A stretch of DNA of 64,000 bases from Bacteroides stercoris ATCC 43183 (GTDB lineage Bacteria > Bacteroidota > Bacteroidia > Bacteroidales > Bacteroidaceae): NCBI RefSeq assembly GCF_025147325.1, contig NZ_CP102262.1, positions 3,348,001 through 3,412,000 on the forward strand. Direction: 5' to 3'. The translations under genes were made by a program, and so were the position numbers. This document shows positions 1-8,177 of the stretch, piece after piece. The notes under the pieces were generated by a model. That model saw only the letters and a program-made list of their open reading frames with translations, made no database searches and was not told where the DNA came from. Numbering within the stretch: position 1 is the first letter of the stretch; each line of letters begins with the position of its first letter.

Positions 1-48
1 ATACATATCTTCATCACTTTTTTTATGTGTTATTTTACATCTTGCGTT

Positions 49-816
49 ATGAGATTAATATTTTCTGTTTTTATTTTTATTTGTACAAGTCTAATTTCTT
101 GTTCGAATAGCTATCAACAATCACAAAATTTAGAGATTCCTATTAATACTATTGAGAGGGCAGAGAATATTTATTATAGGTTAGGTTATACTGTATCTTT
201 TAATCCTGAGCTTAATATACCTAATTGGGTAGCATGGGAACTTAATTCTTCGAAATTAATAGAAAGAGAAAGTAGAGCCGGACATTTTTATCCGGATCCA
301 GATATACCAAGAGGTATAGCTGTAGAAACAGGTGATTATAGTAATTCAGGATATGATAGAGGACATATGTGTCCGGCAGCAGATAACAAATGGGACAAAC
401 AAGCAATGAGAGAGAGTTTTTATATGACGAACATTTGTCCACAACATCATAATCTTAATAGAGGCGATTGGAAAGAGTTGGAAGATGATTGTAGAAGATA
501 GGTTGAAGAGTCTGGTACTATTTATATTGCTTGTGGCCCTATATTGTATAAAAACGATATAAGTTATATTGGAGAAGAGCGTAAAATCCGTGTTCCTAAT
601 GCATTCTTTAAAGTTATATTAGCAGGTTTGGATGAAGGTAAACCAAGAGCTATTGGGTTTATATACAAGAATACATCTGGCAACAATCCATTGGACCATT
701 ATGTAAATTCTGTAAACCAGGTTGAAAGAATAACAGGTTTAGACTTTTTCTCACAACTGCCTGATGACGTTGAGAATGAAATAGAATCTAATTATAATTT
801 AAATCAATGGAGATAA
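49..816 (+). pseudogene. NUC1-type DNA/RNA endonuclease lipoprotein, interrupted by an amber codon
   Basis: Family: His-Me (beta-beta-alpha metal) non-specific endonucleases, which cut DNA and RNA with a catalytic His in DRGH. The reading frame holds DRGHMCPAADN at about residue 103 and the metal-site stretch MTNICPQHHNLNRGDW. I start at ATG 49 because it gives a clean lipoprotein signal (MRLIFSVF... with lipobox LISC); an ATG at 25 is also in frame. TAG at 499-501 (codon 151) stops the protein right after CRR, and the same frame continues to 816 with VEESGTIYIACGPI and the rest of the fold. Family members have Trp after CRR/CRK, so TGG to TAG is the simplest explanation. The product is probably non-functional unless the codon is read through. 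The gene is AT-rich and lies in a decayed island. Confidence 0.8.
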
Positions 817-820
817 AATA

Positions 821-1273
821 ATGAATAGTAATATGCAGTGTCCGATTTGTGGAAGTACAAATAATATTATTCTGGAGAATAACAGCCAGAAAATACTAAA
901 ACTAAGACATCCAGGGCTGTTATTTTCTAATAAAGAACTTGCCAATAAATTTAATACAAGGTGCCTTTGCCCAAAATGTAATTTAGAGTTTAAATATAAC
1001 GAAGTAACAGGGTATTCTATCGATATTACAAAAAAAATGGAGTTCGGTATATTATCTGCTCTTTGGCAATATATAGATATAAAATTGTGCTACAGTGATT
1101 CTATAGACAATTTGTTTATAGACAAGGATAGCAGGAACCTTTTTATCAAGTTCTTATTTGATAAATACTCAATAAGGTTGAATGAATCAGATTTATTAGT
1201 AAGATACAAATCAAAGAATATTAATAAGGTAGGTGATTTGGTATCTTATATTAAAAGCTTGAAAATAGAATAA
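821..1273 (+). CDS. small zinc-ribbon protein of unknown function
   Basis: A 150-residue protein that I do not recognise. The N-terminus has two likely zinc-binding knuckles, CPIC (Cys7, Cys10) and CPKC (Cys50, Cys53, with an extra Cys48), about 40 residues apart. The C-terminal third is helical, and its end (NKVGDLVSYIKSLK) resembles the last helix of acyl carrier proteins; the likeness is weak and no clear phosphopantetheine DSL motif is present. There is no signal peptide, so it is probably cytoplasmic. It starts 4 bases after the broken nuclease gene and is probably cotranscribed with it. Composition is AT-rich like the nuclease. It could be a partner of the nuclease, but nothing in the sequence shows that. 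Confidence 0.6.
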   Translation: MNSNMQCPICGSTNNIILENNSQKILKLRHPGLLFSNKELANKFNTRCLCPKCNLEFKYNEVTGYSIDITKKMEFGILSALWQYIDIKLCYSDSIDNLFIDKDSRNLFIKFLFDKYSIRLNESDLLVRYKSKNINKVGDLVSYIKSLKIE

Positions 1274-1517
1274 TATTTTTTAATACAGCATATTATGAAT
1301 AAATAATAGTAATGTTTGTAACTGTTATAAACTTAATTAAGTTTGTTGTTAAATTATCTCTATACAAAATATGGCATGTATCATAAAAAAGTATCATAAA
1401 AAAGAAATAAAAACTTGCTTTTCTTTTATATTATCACTATATTTGTATATACTAGTTAGCGTTCTTTGAATAATGCAAAACAAGACAGAATACAGAACTT
1501 CCCTCGTTTCTAAATCG

Positions 1518-2627
1518 TTACCTGTCTAAAAGTTTATTTCTTGTAAGTTTCTTATTTCTAGTAAATAAGAAAATATACGAGTGTCTTGCAAGGTGGAAGG
1601 TGATATTCTTATTTATTCCGCACAAATCACCTATTTCTTTCAAATACGAATTTAATTTTTGATTACTCAATACGGGTAACAATTCTCCTTTAGGCAATTG
1701 TCCCTCATACTTTTTCAATATAGCTAATGGCACTTTCAGAAGTGGAACATTCACCGGAGTATCTGTTTTTTGACGATGTTTCATAATCCACGGCTTACCA
1801 TCAAAAGAAATACTAATTTCACTCGCTTTTAACGTTTTCAGATCAATATACGCCAAGCCCGTAAAACATGAAAAAATGAAAACATCCCGCACCTGTTCCA
1901 ATCGTTTCGTGGGAAACTTCTTCTTCATTATTTTTTGCAGTTCCACATCCGTCAAATACCCTCTATCCACACGCTTCAAACGAATTTTATAATTCACGAA
2001 TGGATCAGTGAAAATCCAGCCATTATTTTTCGCCATAATCACAATCATCCGGAAAGTCTGCATAAATTTAGCAGTTGTATTTTCATTACATAGACTAACG
2101 GTACGTAAATACGTCTCAAAGTCCGTGATGAACATATGATTAATCTCTTTCAAAGCAATGTCCGTAATATTATACTTAGCCTTCATAAATTCCTCCATCC
2201 TACGATAACACCTATCATATTTAGCTAATGTAGCTGCACTCTTACTGATACCTACTAACTTTTGTGCATCATCATTATGCTTTCTGAATAATTCCAATAG
2301 TGTTTGTTGTTTAATAGTATATCCTAGGAAAGCATTTCTTACTTTCTCCGCAGTAACAAATGATTCATGCATTTCAATATCACGATAGTGATTTTTCAGG
2401 GAAGTACGTATATCTTCCAACAAATCATTCAACTGACGTGCCTTTACGGAGTTACCTGCCGCTTTACCTTGCTTAACGTCCCATGCCTTAGGATCAATAT
2501 TCAATTTAGAGCTAAATTGAGATACCTCACCACTTACTGTCAGTCTGACCATTATGCAGACTGTACCATCTTTGTTCACTTGATTTTTTCTAATGTAGAA
2601 AAGAATCTTAAAAGTACTTTTGCTCAT
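1518..2627 (-). pseudogene. tyrosine recombinase/integrase, C-terminally truncated
   Basis: Bacteroides-type phage integrase: N-terminal arm-binding region (SKSTFKILFYIRK), SAM-like core-binding domain, then the start of the catalytic domain (FSCFTGLAYIDLKTL, box II HLARHSY). I start at ATG 2627 (MSKSTFKI); the frame is open to 2714, but those extra residues do not resemble the family. After HLARHSY the protein runs into unrelated residues and stops at 1518-1520, so the GH motif and the nucleophilic Tyr are missing. It should be unable to recombine DNA. The box I Arg position is Ala, which I recall as common in IntDOT-like enzymes. It lies about 300 bases from tRNA-Ser, a typical integration target. 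Confidence 0.8.
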
Positions 2628-2753
2628 ATACGTTGTTCTTTTTATGTCCGTTACAATAGGAATCTTACTTCCCGTTGCAAAGGAACGATTAACAATTCGT
2701 GTATGAACAGACATCTAAGAGACAACGAGCGACAAATCAGCAACTTACAGTTA

Positions 2754-2795
2754 AAATCGTTACTATTTTTATTGGCTGATTTTCAGTAACGATTT
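2754..2795. repeat. inverted repeat upstream of the integrase remnant
   Basis: Arms AAATCGTTACT (2754-2764) and AGTAACGATTT (2785-2795) are perfect complements separated by 20 bases. The same 10-mer AAATCGTTAC recurs at 1512-1521, overlapping the stop codon of the truncated integrase. This could be an integrase binding site, an attachment-site remnant, or an operator for the integrase gene. Confidence 0.6.
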
Positions 2796-2857
2796 GGTAA
2801 CACTACTTTGTCCAAACAGGACATTTTCATGTCTTTCACTTGTCCAAGCACAAACAT

Positions 2858-2891
2858 AAAAAAGTCCCGTAAAACCTTGATTTTACGGGAC
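2858..2891 (-). terminator. Rho-independent terminator of tRNA-Ser
   Basis: A perfect 11-bp stem (GTCCCGTAAAA at 2864-2874, TTTTACGGGAC at 2881-2891) with a 6-base loop. A run of A on the plus strand at 2858-2863 gives the U tract for minus-strand transcription. It lies 38 bases past the 3' end of the tRNA. Confidence 0.85.
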
Positions 2892-2929
2892 TTGTCTTAG
2901 CTTTTCCGTCATTTGTCTTTGACGTTTCG

Positions 2930-3014
2930 CGGAGAGACAGGGATTCGAACCCCGGGTGCCTCGCAGCACAACGGTTTTCAAGACCGCCGCAATCGACCAC
3001 TCTGCCACCTCTCC
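2930..3014 (-). tRNA. tRNA-Ser (anticodon TGA)
   Basis: Read on the minus strand, the 5' acceptor strand GGAGAGG pairs with TCTCTCC (one G-U pair) and is followed by discriminator G. The anticodon loop CTTGAAA carries TGA. The extra arm is long, as in class II serine tRNAs, and the T loop reads GGTTCGAATCC. CCA is not encoded. The acceptor 3' end faces the integrase remnant, as expected if an element once integrated at this tRNA. Confidence 0.95.
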
Positions 3015-3055
3015 AAAACTTCTTTTTCAAGAAGTGCTTCTCTCTTAAAGCGGTG

Positions 3056-3086
3056 CAAAGGTACAAATCATTTTTAAATCTGCAAA
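3056..3086 (-). promoter_or_regulatory. promoter of tRNA-Ser
   Basis: On the minus strand TTTG (3083-3086) lies 19 bases before TACCTTTG (3056-3063), a textbook Bacteroides -33/-7 pair. Transcription would start near 3049, giving a 5' leader of about 35 bases before the tRNA. Confidence 0.75.
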
Positions 3087-3116
3087 CATCTTTCCCGTTT
3101 TTTCACGAAATAATTG

Positions 3117-3124
3117 TACTTTTG
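3117..3124 (+). promoter_or_regulatory. -7 box just before mutS2
   Basis: TACTTTTG matches the Bacteroides -7 consensus TAnnTTTG, but no good -33 TTTG lies 19-20 bases upstream. It ends 5 bases before the mutS2 ATG, so if it is used the mRNA would have almost no leader. Confidence 0.45.
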
Positions 3125-3129
3125 TACCC

Positions 3130-5667
3130 ATGATATACCCACAGAACTTTGAACAGAAGATAGGCTTCGACCAAATACGCCAACTGCTAAAAGAAAAATG
3201 TCTCAGTACGCTTGGCGAAGAGCGAGTGACAGATATGGTGTTCTCCGACCGCTTTAATGAAGTAGAAGAACGCCTGGATCAGGTTACAGAATTCGTACGT
3301 ATACTTCAAGAAGAAGATAATTTTCCGGCACAATATTTTTTTGATGTACGTCCGTCCCTGAAACGGATACGGGTGGAAGGCATGTATTTGGACGAGCAGG
3401 AGCTTTTCGACCTGCGCCGCTCTTTAGAAACGATACGCGACATTGTACGCTTTTTGCAAAAAAGCGAAAATGAAGAAGAGGAAACCACATCTCCTTATCC
3501 TTGTCTGAAGCGATTGGCAGGAGACATAACGGTATTCCCGCAACTTATCGGAAAAATAAACGGCATTCTTTCTCCCTACGGAAAAATAAAAGATAACGCC
3601 TCGGCAGAACTGGCACGCATCCGCCGCGAACTGGCAAGTACAATGGGAAGTATCTCACGCTCATTGAACAGCATCCTGCGCAATGCCCAATCGGAAGGTG
3701 TTGTAGACAAGGACGTAACCCCCACAATGCGCGACGGGCGACTGGTGATTCCTGTAGCTCCAGCCTTGAAACGAAAAATAAAAGGCATCGTACATGACGA
3801 ATCCGCCAGTGGTAAAACCGTATTCATCGAACCCGCCGAAGTAGTGGAAGCCAACAATCGCATCCGCGAACTCGAAGGGGACGAACGGCGGGAGATTATC
3901 CGCATCCTTATGGAATTTTCCAATTTGTTACGCCCATCCATTCCCGATGTTTTACTGTCATATGAATTTCTTGCCGAAATAGATTTCATACGTGCCAAGG
4001 CCTTGTTTTCCGAGCAAATCACCGGACTGAAACCGGCTTTTGAAAACAAGCAGGTTATAGACTGGACAATGGCGGTACATCCGCTGTTGCAACTCTCTCT
4101 TGCCAAACATGGGAAAAAAGTTATACCGCTGGATATAGAGCTGGACGAAAAACAACGTATTCTCATCATCTCCGGTCCCAACGCCGGCGGAAAGTCTGTC
4201 TGCCTGAAAACCGTAGGGTTGCTGCAATACATGTTGCAATGCGGTCTGCTCATCCCGATGCACGAACGTAGCCATGCCGGCATATTCAGCAATATATTCA
4301 TTGACATCGGCGACGAGCAGTCTATCGAAGATGACCTCAGCACCTACTCCTCGCACCTGACCAATATGAAGATAATGATGAAAAACTGCAACGAACGCAG
4401 TCTCATCCTTATCGACGAGTTCGGTGGCGGTACGGAACCCCAGATTGGCGGAGCGATAGCCGAAGCAGTGTTGAAACGTTTCAACCAAAAGCAGACGTTC
4501 GGCGTTATTACTACACACTACCAGAATCTGAAGCATTTTGCCGAAGACCATGATGGGGTGGTAAACGGAGCCATGTTATACGACCGCCATTTGATGCAGG
4601 CCCTTTTTCAGCTCCAGATAGGTAATCCGGGCAGTTCATTTGCCGTAGAGATTGCCCGTAAAATCGGATTGCCGGAAGATGTAATCTCCGATGCTTCGGA
4701 AATTGTAGGCAGTGAATACATCAATGCCGACAAGTACCTGCAAGATATTGTACGCGACAAACGTTATTGGGAAAGCAAACGTCAGACTATCCGGCAACGC
4801 GAAAAGCATATGGAGGAAACCATTGCCCGTTATCAGACAGAGATAGAAGAGTTGCAGAAGTCGCGCAAGGAGATTCTGCAGAAAGCCAAAGAGGAGGCGG
4901 AACAACTGATGCAGGAAGCTAATGCCCGCATAGAAAACACCATCCGCGCCATTAAAGAAGCGCAGGCCGAAAAGGAAAAGACACGCCAGATACGGCAGGA
5001 ATTAAATGATTTCCGCGAATCGCTGGACACCCTCACCGCTAAGGAGCAGGAAGAAAAAATTGCCCGCAAAATAGAAAAACTGAAAGAAAAACAAAACCGG
5101 AAAAAGGAGAAGAAAGCCAACAAGAATCAGGAAAATACATTGTCTGCACAAGCGTTGGCAGAGCAACAGGCAAAGAAAGAAGCCGAACGTCTGGCAGCAA
5201 TCGTACCCGGAAGCTATGTCAAGATAAAAGGACAGACCTCAGTTGGCGAAGTATTGGAGATAAACGGCAAGAAAGCCATCGTTGCGTTCGGAAGTATCAA
5301 AACCACAGTCAAGCTGGATAGGCTGGAACGGACAAATGCGCAGCCTAAGCAAGCGGATGTCTCTACCAAGAGTACCTATATCAGTTCTCAGACACAAGAC
5401 AGCATGTACGAAAAAAAGCTGAACTTCAAGCAAGATATAGATGTACGCGGCATGCGTGGAGACGAAGCCCTACAGGCTGTGACCTATTTCATAGACGATG
5501 CCATATTGGTAGGAATGTCACGCGTACGCATCCTACACGGAACCGGTACGGGCATCCTGCGCACGCTTATCCGCCAATATCTGCAAACCGTGCCCGGTGT
5601 AAGCCATTTTGCCGATGAGCACATTCAATTTGGCGGAGCGGGGATTACGGTTGTAGACTTAAGTTAA
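3130..5667 (+). CDS. mutS2: MutS2 family DNA-binding ATPase/endonuclease
   Basis: An 845-residue MutS2, the branch of MutS that lacks the mismatch-reading N-terminal domain. In other bacteria MutS2 limits homologous recombination or rescues stalled ribosomes. In order: helical core and clamp, MutS ATPase with Walker A GPNAGGKS (about residue 347) and Walker B DEFGGGTEP, a long charged coiled coil rich in Lys/Glu/Gln (about 540-680), a KOW-like segment (VPGSYVKIKGQTSVGEV), and a C-terminal Smr nuclease domain (DVRGMRGDEA near 769, HGTGTGILR near 802). Length is a little above the usual ~790. It is read away from tRNA-Ser, 115 bases from it. Confidence 0.95.
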   Translation: MIYPQNFEQKIGFDQIRQLLKEKCLSTLGEERVTDMVFSDRFNEVEERLDQVTEFVRILQEEDNFPAQYFFDVRPSLKRIRVEGMYLDEQELFDLRRSLETIRDIVRFLQKSENEEEETTSPYPCLKRLAGDITVFPQLIGKINGILSPYGKIKDNASAELARIRRELASTMGSISRSLNSILRNAQSEGVVDKDVTPTMRDGRLVIPVAPALKRKIKGIVHDESASGKTVFIEPAEVVEANNRIRELEGDERREIIRILMEFSNLLRPSIPDVLLSYEFLAEIDFIRAKALFSEQITGLKPAFENKQVIDWTMAVHPLLQLSLAKHGKKVIPLDIELDEKQRILIISGPNAGGKSVCLKTVGLLQYMLQCGLLIPMHERSHAGIFSNIFIDIGDEQSIEDDLSTYSSHLTNMKIMMKNCNERSLILIDEFGGGTEPQIGGAIAEAVLKRFNQKQTFGVITTHYQNLKHFAEDHDGVVNGAMLYDRHLMQALFQLQIGNPGSSFAVEIARKIGLPEDVISDASEIVGSEYINADKYLQDIVRDKRYWESKRQTIRQREKHMEETIARYQTEIEELQKSRKEILQKAKEEAEQLMQEANARIENTIRAIKEAQAEKEKTRQIRQELNDFRESLDTLTAKEQEEKIARKIEKLKEKQNRKKEKKANKNQENTLSAQALAEQQAKKEAERLAAIVPGSYVKIKGQTSVGEVLEINGKKAIVAFGSIKTTVKLDRLERTNAQPKQADVSTKSTYISSQTQDSMYEKKLNFKQDIDVRGMRGDEALQAVTYFIDDAILVGMSRVRILHGTGTGILRTLIRQYLQTVPGVSHFADEHIQFGGAGITVVDLS

Positions 5668-5756
5668 TTGAAATTTAAAAATCGAGCAACAGAAAACTGC
5701 AAAGTTACAATATTAACAATCCTGATAAACAAATAATCCAATAACCCATTAGCAAG

Positions 5757-6968
5757 ATGAAATCAATCAAAGAACTATATCGCATCGGCACCGGTCCTTC
5801 AAGCAGCCATACCATGGGACCTCGCAAGGCAGCCGAGATATTTCTGGAAAGACATCCGGAAGCTGCATCGTTCAAAGTAACATTATACGGCAGTCTGGCG
5901 GCAACAGGCAAGGGTCACATGACCAACATTGCCATTACCGAAGTGCTGCAGCCGATAGCACCGGTAGAGATTATCTGGGAGCCAAAGATTTTTCTCCCCT
6001 TCCACCCTAACGGAATGAAGTTTGTCTCCGTTGACAAAGCAGGAAAAGAGACCGACCGATGGACAGTGTTCAGTATCGGCGGCGGCGCTTTGGCAGAAGA
6101 GAATGACGGAGCATCCTCGGTCAATACACCCGATGTGTATTCCATGAGCAGCATGACGGAAATCATGCAATGGTGCGAACGTACAGGAAAGAGCTATTGG
6201 GAATACGTCAAGGAATGTGAAGACAGCGATCTATGGGATTACCTGCAAGAAGTATGGAAAACCATGCAGGATGCCGTGAAACGGGGATTGGAACAGGAAG
6301 GCGTATTGCCCGGTCCGTTGAACCTACGCCGTAAAGCTTCCACTTACTATATACGTGCCAGCGGATACAAACAATCCCTGCAATCGCGCGGACTGGTATT
6401 TGCCTATGCATTGGCGGTAAGTGAAGAAAATGCTTCGGGCGGCGTCATCGTCACTGCTCCTACGTGCGGCTCGTGCGGAGTGATGCCTGCCGTACTCTAC
6501 CACCTTTCCAAAAGTCGTGATTTCAGTGATACGCGTATCTTGCGCGCCCTTGCCACAGCCGGGTTGGTAGGAAATATAGTAAAGACCAACGCTTCCATTT
6601 CAGGCGCGGAAGTAGGCTGCCAGGGAGAAGTCGGCGTAGCCTGTGCAATGGCCTCGGCAGCCGCCAACCAACTTTTTGGCGGCAGCCCCGCACAAATAGA
6701 ATATGCTGCGGAAATGGGTTTGGAACATCATCTGGGAATGACCTGCGACCCGGTATGCGGACTGGTGCAGATTCCTTGTATAGAACGGAATGCCTATGCC
6801 GCCGCACGCGCCTTGGATGCCAACCTTTACTCCTCTTTCACCGATGGTATGCACCGGGTATCTTTCGACAAAGTAGTAGCAGTTATGAAAGAAACCGGAA
6901 ACGACCTTCCGTCACTTTATAAGGAAACAAGTGAAGGCGGACTGGCTAAAGATTATAAACCGATGTAG
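5757..6968 (+). CDS. sdaA: L-serine ammonia-lyase (iron-sulfur, single chain)
   Basis: Converts L-serine to pyruvate and ammonia using a [4Fe-4S] cluster. The 403-residue chain fuses the beta domain (N-terminus with SSHTMGP near residue 16) and the alpha domain, the layout of the one-chain enzyme. Candidate cluster cysteines sit in APTCGSCGVMP and CDPVCGLVQIPC. It starts 89 bases after mutS2 on the same strand, possibly within its transcript, and ends before a strong hairpin at 7006-7057. The region between the two genes has no good promoter box that I can see. The reading frame is complete and no key residue appears lost. Confidence 0.95.
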   Translation: MKSIKELYRIGTGPSSSHTMGPRKAAEIFLERHPEAASFKVTLYGSLAATGKGHMTNIAITEVLQPIAPVEIIWEPKIFLPFHPNGMKFVSVDKAGKETDRWTVFSIGGGALAEENDGASSVNTPDVYSMSSMTEIMQWCERTGKSYWEYVKECEDSDLWDYLQEVWKTMQDAVKRGLEQEGVLPGPLNLRRKASTYYIRASGYKQSLQSRGLVFAYALAVSEENASGGVIVTAPTCGSCGVMPAVLYHLSKSRDFSDTRILRALATAGLVGNIVKTNASISGAEVGCQGEVGVACAMASAAANQLFGGSPAQIEYAAEMGLEHHLGMTCDPVCGLVQIPCIERNAYAAARALDANLYSSFTDGMHRVSFDKVVAVMKETGNDLPSLYKETSEGGLAKDYKPM

Positions 6969-7005
6969 CAGTCAGAGACAAAAGCACGTCCAACTTACTC
7001 AAAAC

Positions 7006-7057
7006 AAAATGAAGAATCTCTTCTCTTAATATGTAAGGAGAAGAGATTCTTCATTTT
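7006..7057. terminator. bidirectional terminator between sdaA and the PepSY-like genes
   Basis: GAAGAATCTCTTCTC (7011-7025) and GAGAAGAGATTCTTC (7038-7052) form a perfect 15-bp stem with a 12-base loop, extended by AAAAT/ATTTT on both sides. The A run on the left and T run on the right let it serve both convergent transcripts. Confidence 0.85.
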
Positions 7058-7085
7058 GTTCCGGTTATACCTCAATCAAACAAGA

Positions 7086-7598
7086 TTAACGCCCGGTCTT
7101 CAGCTCATCTATCGGCCAGTGCGTATCGTCCTTATTGCCACTTACATCACGTTTCTGCAATAAATTACCATCTCCGGCATAGAACAACTGATACTCCTCA
7201 TTACCTCTCTCCACTTCGATAACATACTGGACAGGCTGTACGGGATATTCAAGCATATCAATATCTTCCCGTTTCCACTGCGCATATTCTCCGCCTTCGA
7301 AAGCGGTCTGTACCGTAGGCGGCAAACCTTCCCAAAGAATATCCGTCTCCGTCAATTTCCAGGTTGCCTGAACATCATACCACACATCCATTTCCCTGCC
7401 GTCCATCCAACAGTCGGCTACGAAATAATCACCTTTCCGTTCCCATTCAATATCCATGGCAGCAGGATATTTGTCCTTAAGGGCTTTCGACACGGCATCG
7501 GGAACTTTTATATTATCGTTTTTGTCATCATCATCGCACGCACCGAAAGCCATTGCCGCAATGAACATCATCGCTAATACTTGAATTTTTGTTTTCAT
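7086..7598 (-). CDS. PepSY-like (BLIP-like) lipoprotein
   Basis: A 170-residue secreted protein with a lipoprotein signal (MKTKIQVLAMMFIAAMAFGAC), followed by the acidic run DDDDKND. In Bacteroidetes acidic residues right after the lipid cysteine act as an export signal to the cell surface. The rest looks like two copies of the beta-lactamase-inhibitor-like PepSY fold: repeats of AVSKALKDKYPAAMDIEWER and TVQTAFEGGEYAQWKRED, each followed by Tyr/Val-rich strands. It is the last gene of a run with a second PepSY-like protein and a two-component system. The ligand is unknown; a role in sensing or inhibiting envelope enzymes is inferred from context only. Confidence 0.75.
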   Translation of the reverse strand: MKTKIQVLAMMFIAAMAFGACDDDDKNDNIKVPDAVSKALKDKYPAAMDIEWERKGDYFVADCWMDGREMDVWYDVQATWKLTETDILWEGLPPTVQTAFEGGEYAQWKREDIDMLEYPVQPVQYVIEVERGNEEYQLFYAGDGNLLQKRDVSGNKDDTHWPIDELKTGR

Positions 7599-7644
7599 CT
7601 TCTTGGCAAAAAAAATTAAAGTTATACATTCTGCATTATTACAA

Positions 7645-8085
7645 TCAATCGTCCATGCCTACAAATTTTCCTTTGCTGTTGAATTTCAAGGAATAGTCAT
7701 TGGCAAGTTCAACTTCCACCCCGCTGCGTCTGCGTTCAATCTTGGTGATGACCTCCTGCGGGAAGTTCGTCTTTACATACTCTTTCACAGATACCGGAAT
7801 CAGAGCTTCGGGCACAGCAGCCTTCTTGCAATCCACATCAGTCCAGTTTCCGTTGCTGTCAAAATCAATCTCCGTACGGTCGGTCAACAGCACCTCATAA
7901 CTTTTCGAGCCCAGTATTCCGGTTTCAATCTTGATATGCGAGATTTGCGGATCGGTGAAATACCGGTTGATGAAGTTACGGGCTGTCAAAGGCAACTGCT
8001 TGGCATCGCGCGTAATGACATCACCGGCAAATGCCAACTGAACGGCTACAAGAGCCAACACAAGGATAGATAATACTTTCTTCAT
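7645..8085 (-). CDS. PepSY-like (BLIP-like) periplasmic protein
   Basis: A 146-residue protein with a cleavable signal peptide (MKKVLSILVLALVAVQLAFA, then GDV); there is no lipobox Cys, so it should be free in the periplasm. Two PepSY-like repeats can be seen: LTARNFINRYFTDPQISHIKI then VLLTDRTEIDFDSNGNW, and VKEYVKTNFPQEVITKIERR then VELANDYSLKFNSKGKF. This strand-turn layout is typical of the family. It lies 46 bases upstream of the second family member and 92 bases downstream of the sensor kinase, all on the minus strand, so it is probably an output or input partner of that kinase. Confidence 0.8.
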   Translation of the reverse strand: MKKVLSILVLALVAVQLAFAGDVITRDAKQLPLTARNFINRYFTDPQISHIKIETGILGSKSYEVLLTDRTEIDFDSNGNWTDVDCKKAAVPEALIPVSVKEYVKTNFPQEVITKIERRRSGVEVELANDYSLKFNSKGKFVGMDD

Positions 8086-8177
8086 AATCGTTATTTTTTA
8101 ATGTTACTGATTTGTTTCATATCATTCACACTGCAAATAACGACAGAGAAATAGGAAAGATTTGGGAATAATCAGTG

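Noticed and set aside
499-501. Deliberate stop-codon readthrough or recoding of the nuclease
   Set aside because: No hairpin or pseudoknot of a recoding signal is seen after the TAG, and the codon sits at a Trp position, so a point mutation is simpler.
2836-3066. Minus-strand open frame covering the tRNA-Ser region
   Set aside because: It overlaps a tRNA with intact structure and its terminator; no protein-like features.
3576-4343. Long minus-strand open frame inside mutS2
   Set aside because: It is antisense to conserved MutS2 domains, Ser/Arg-rich in a way that mirrors the codon use of the real gene.
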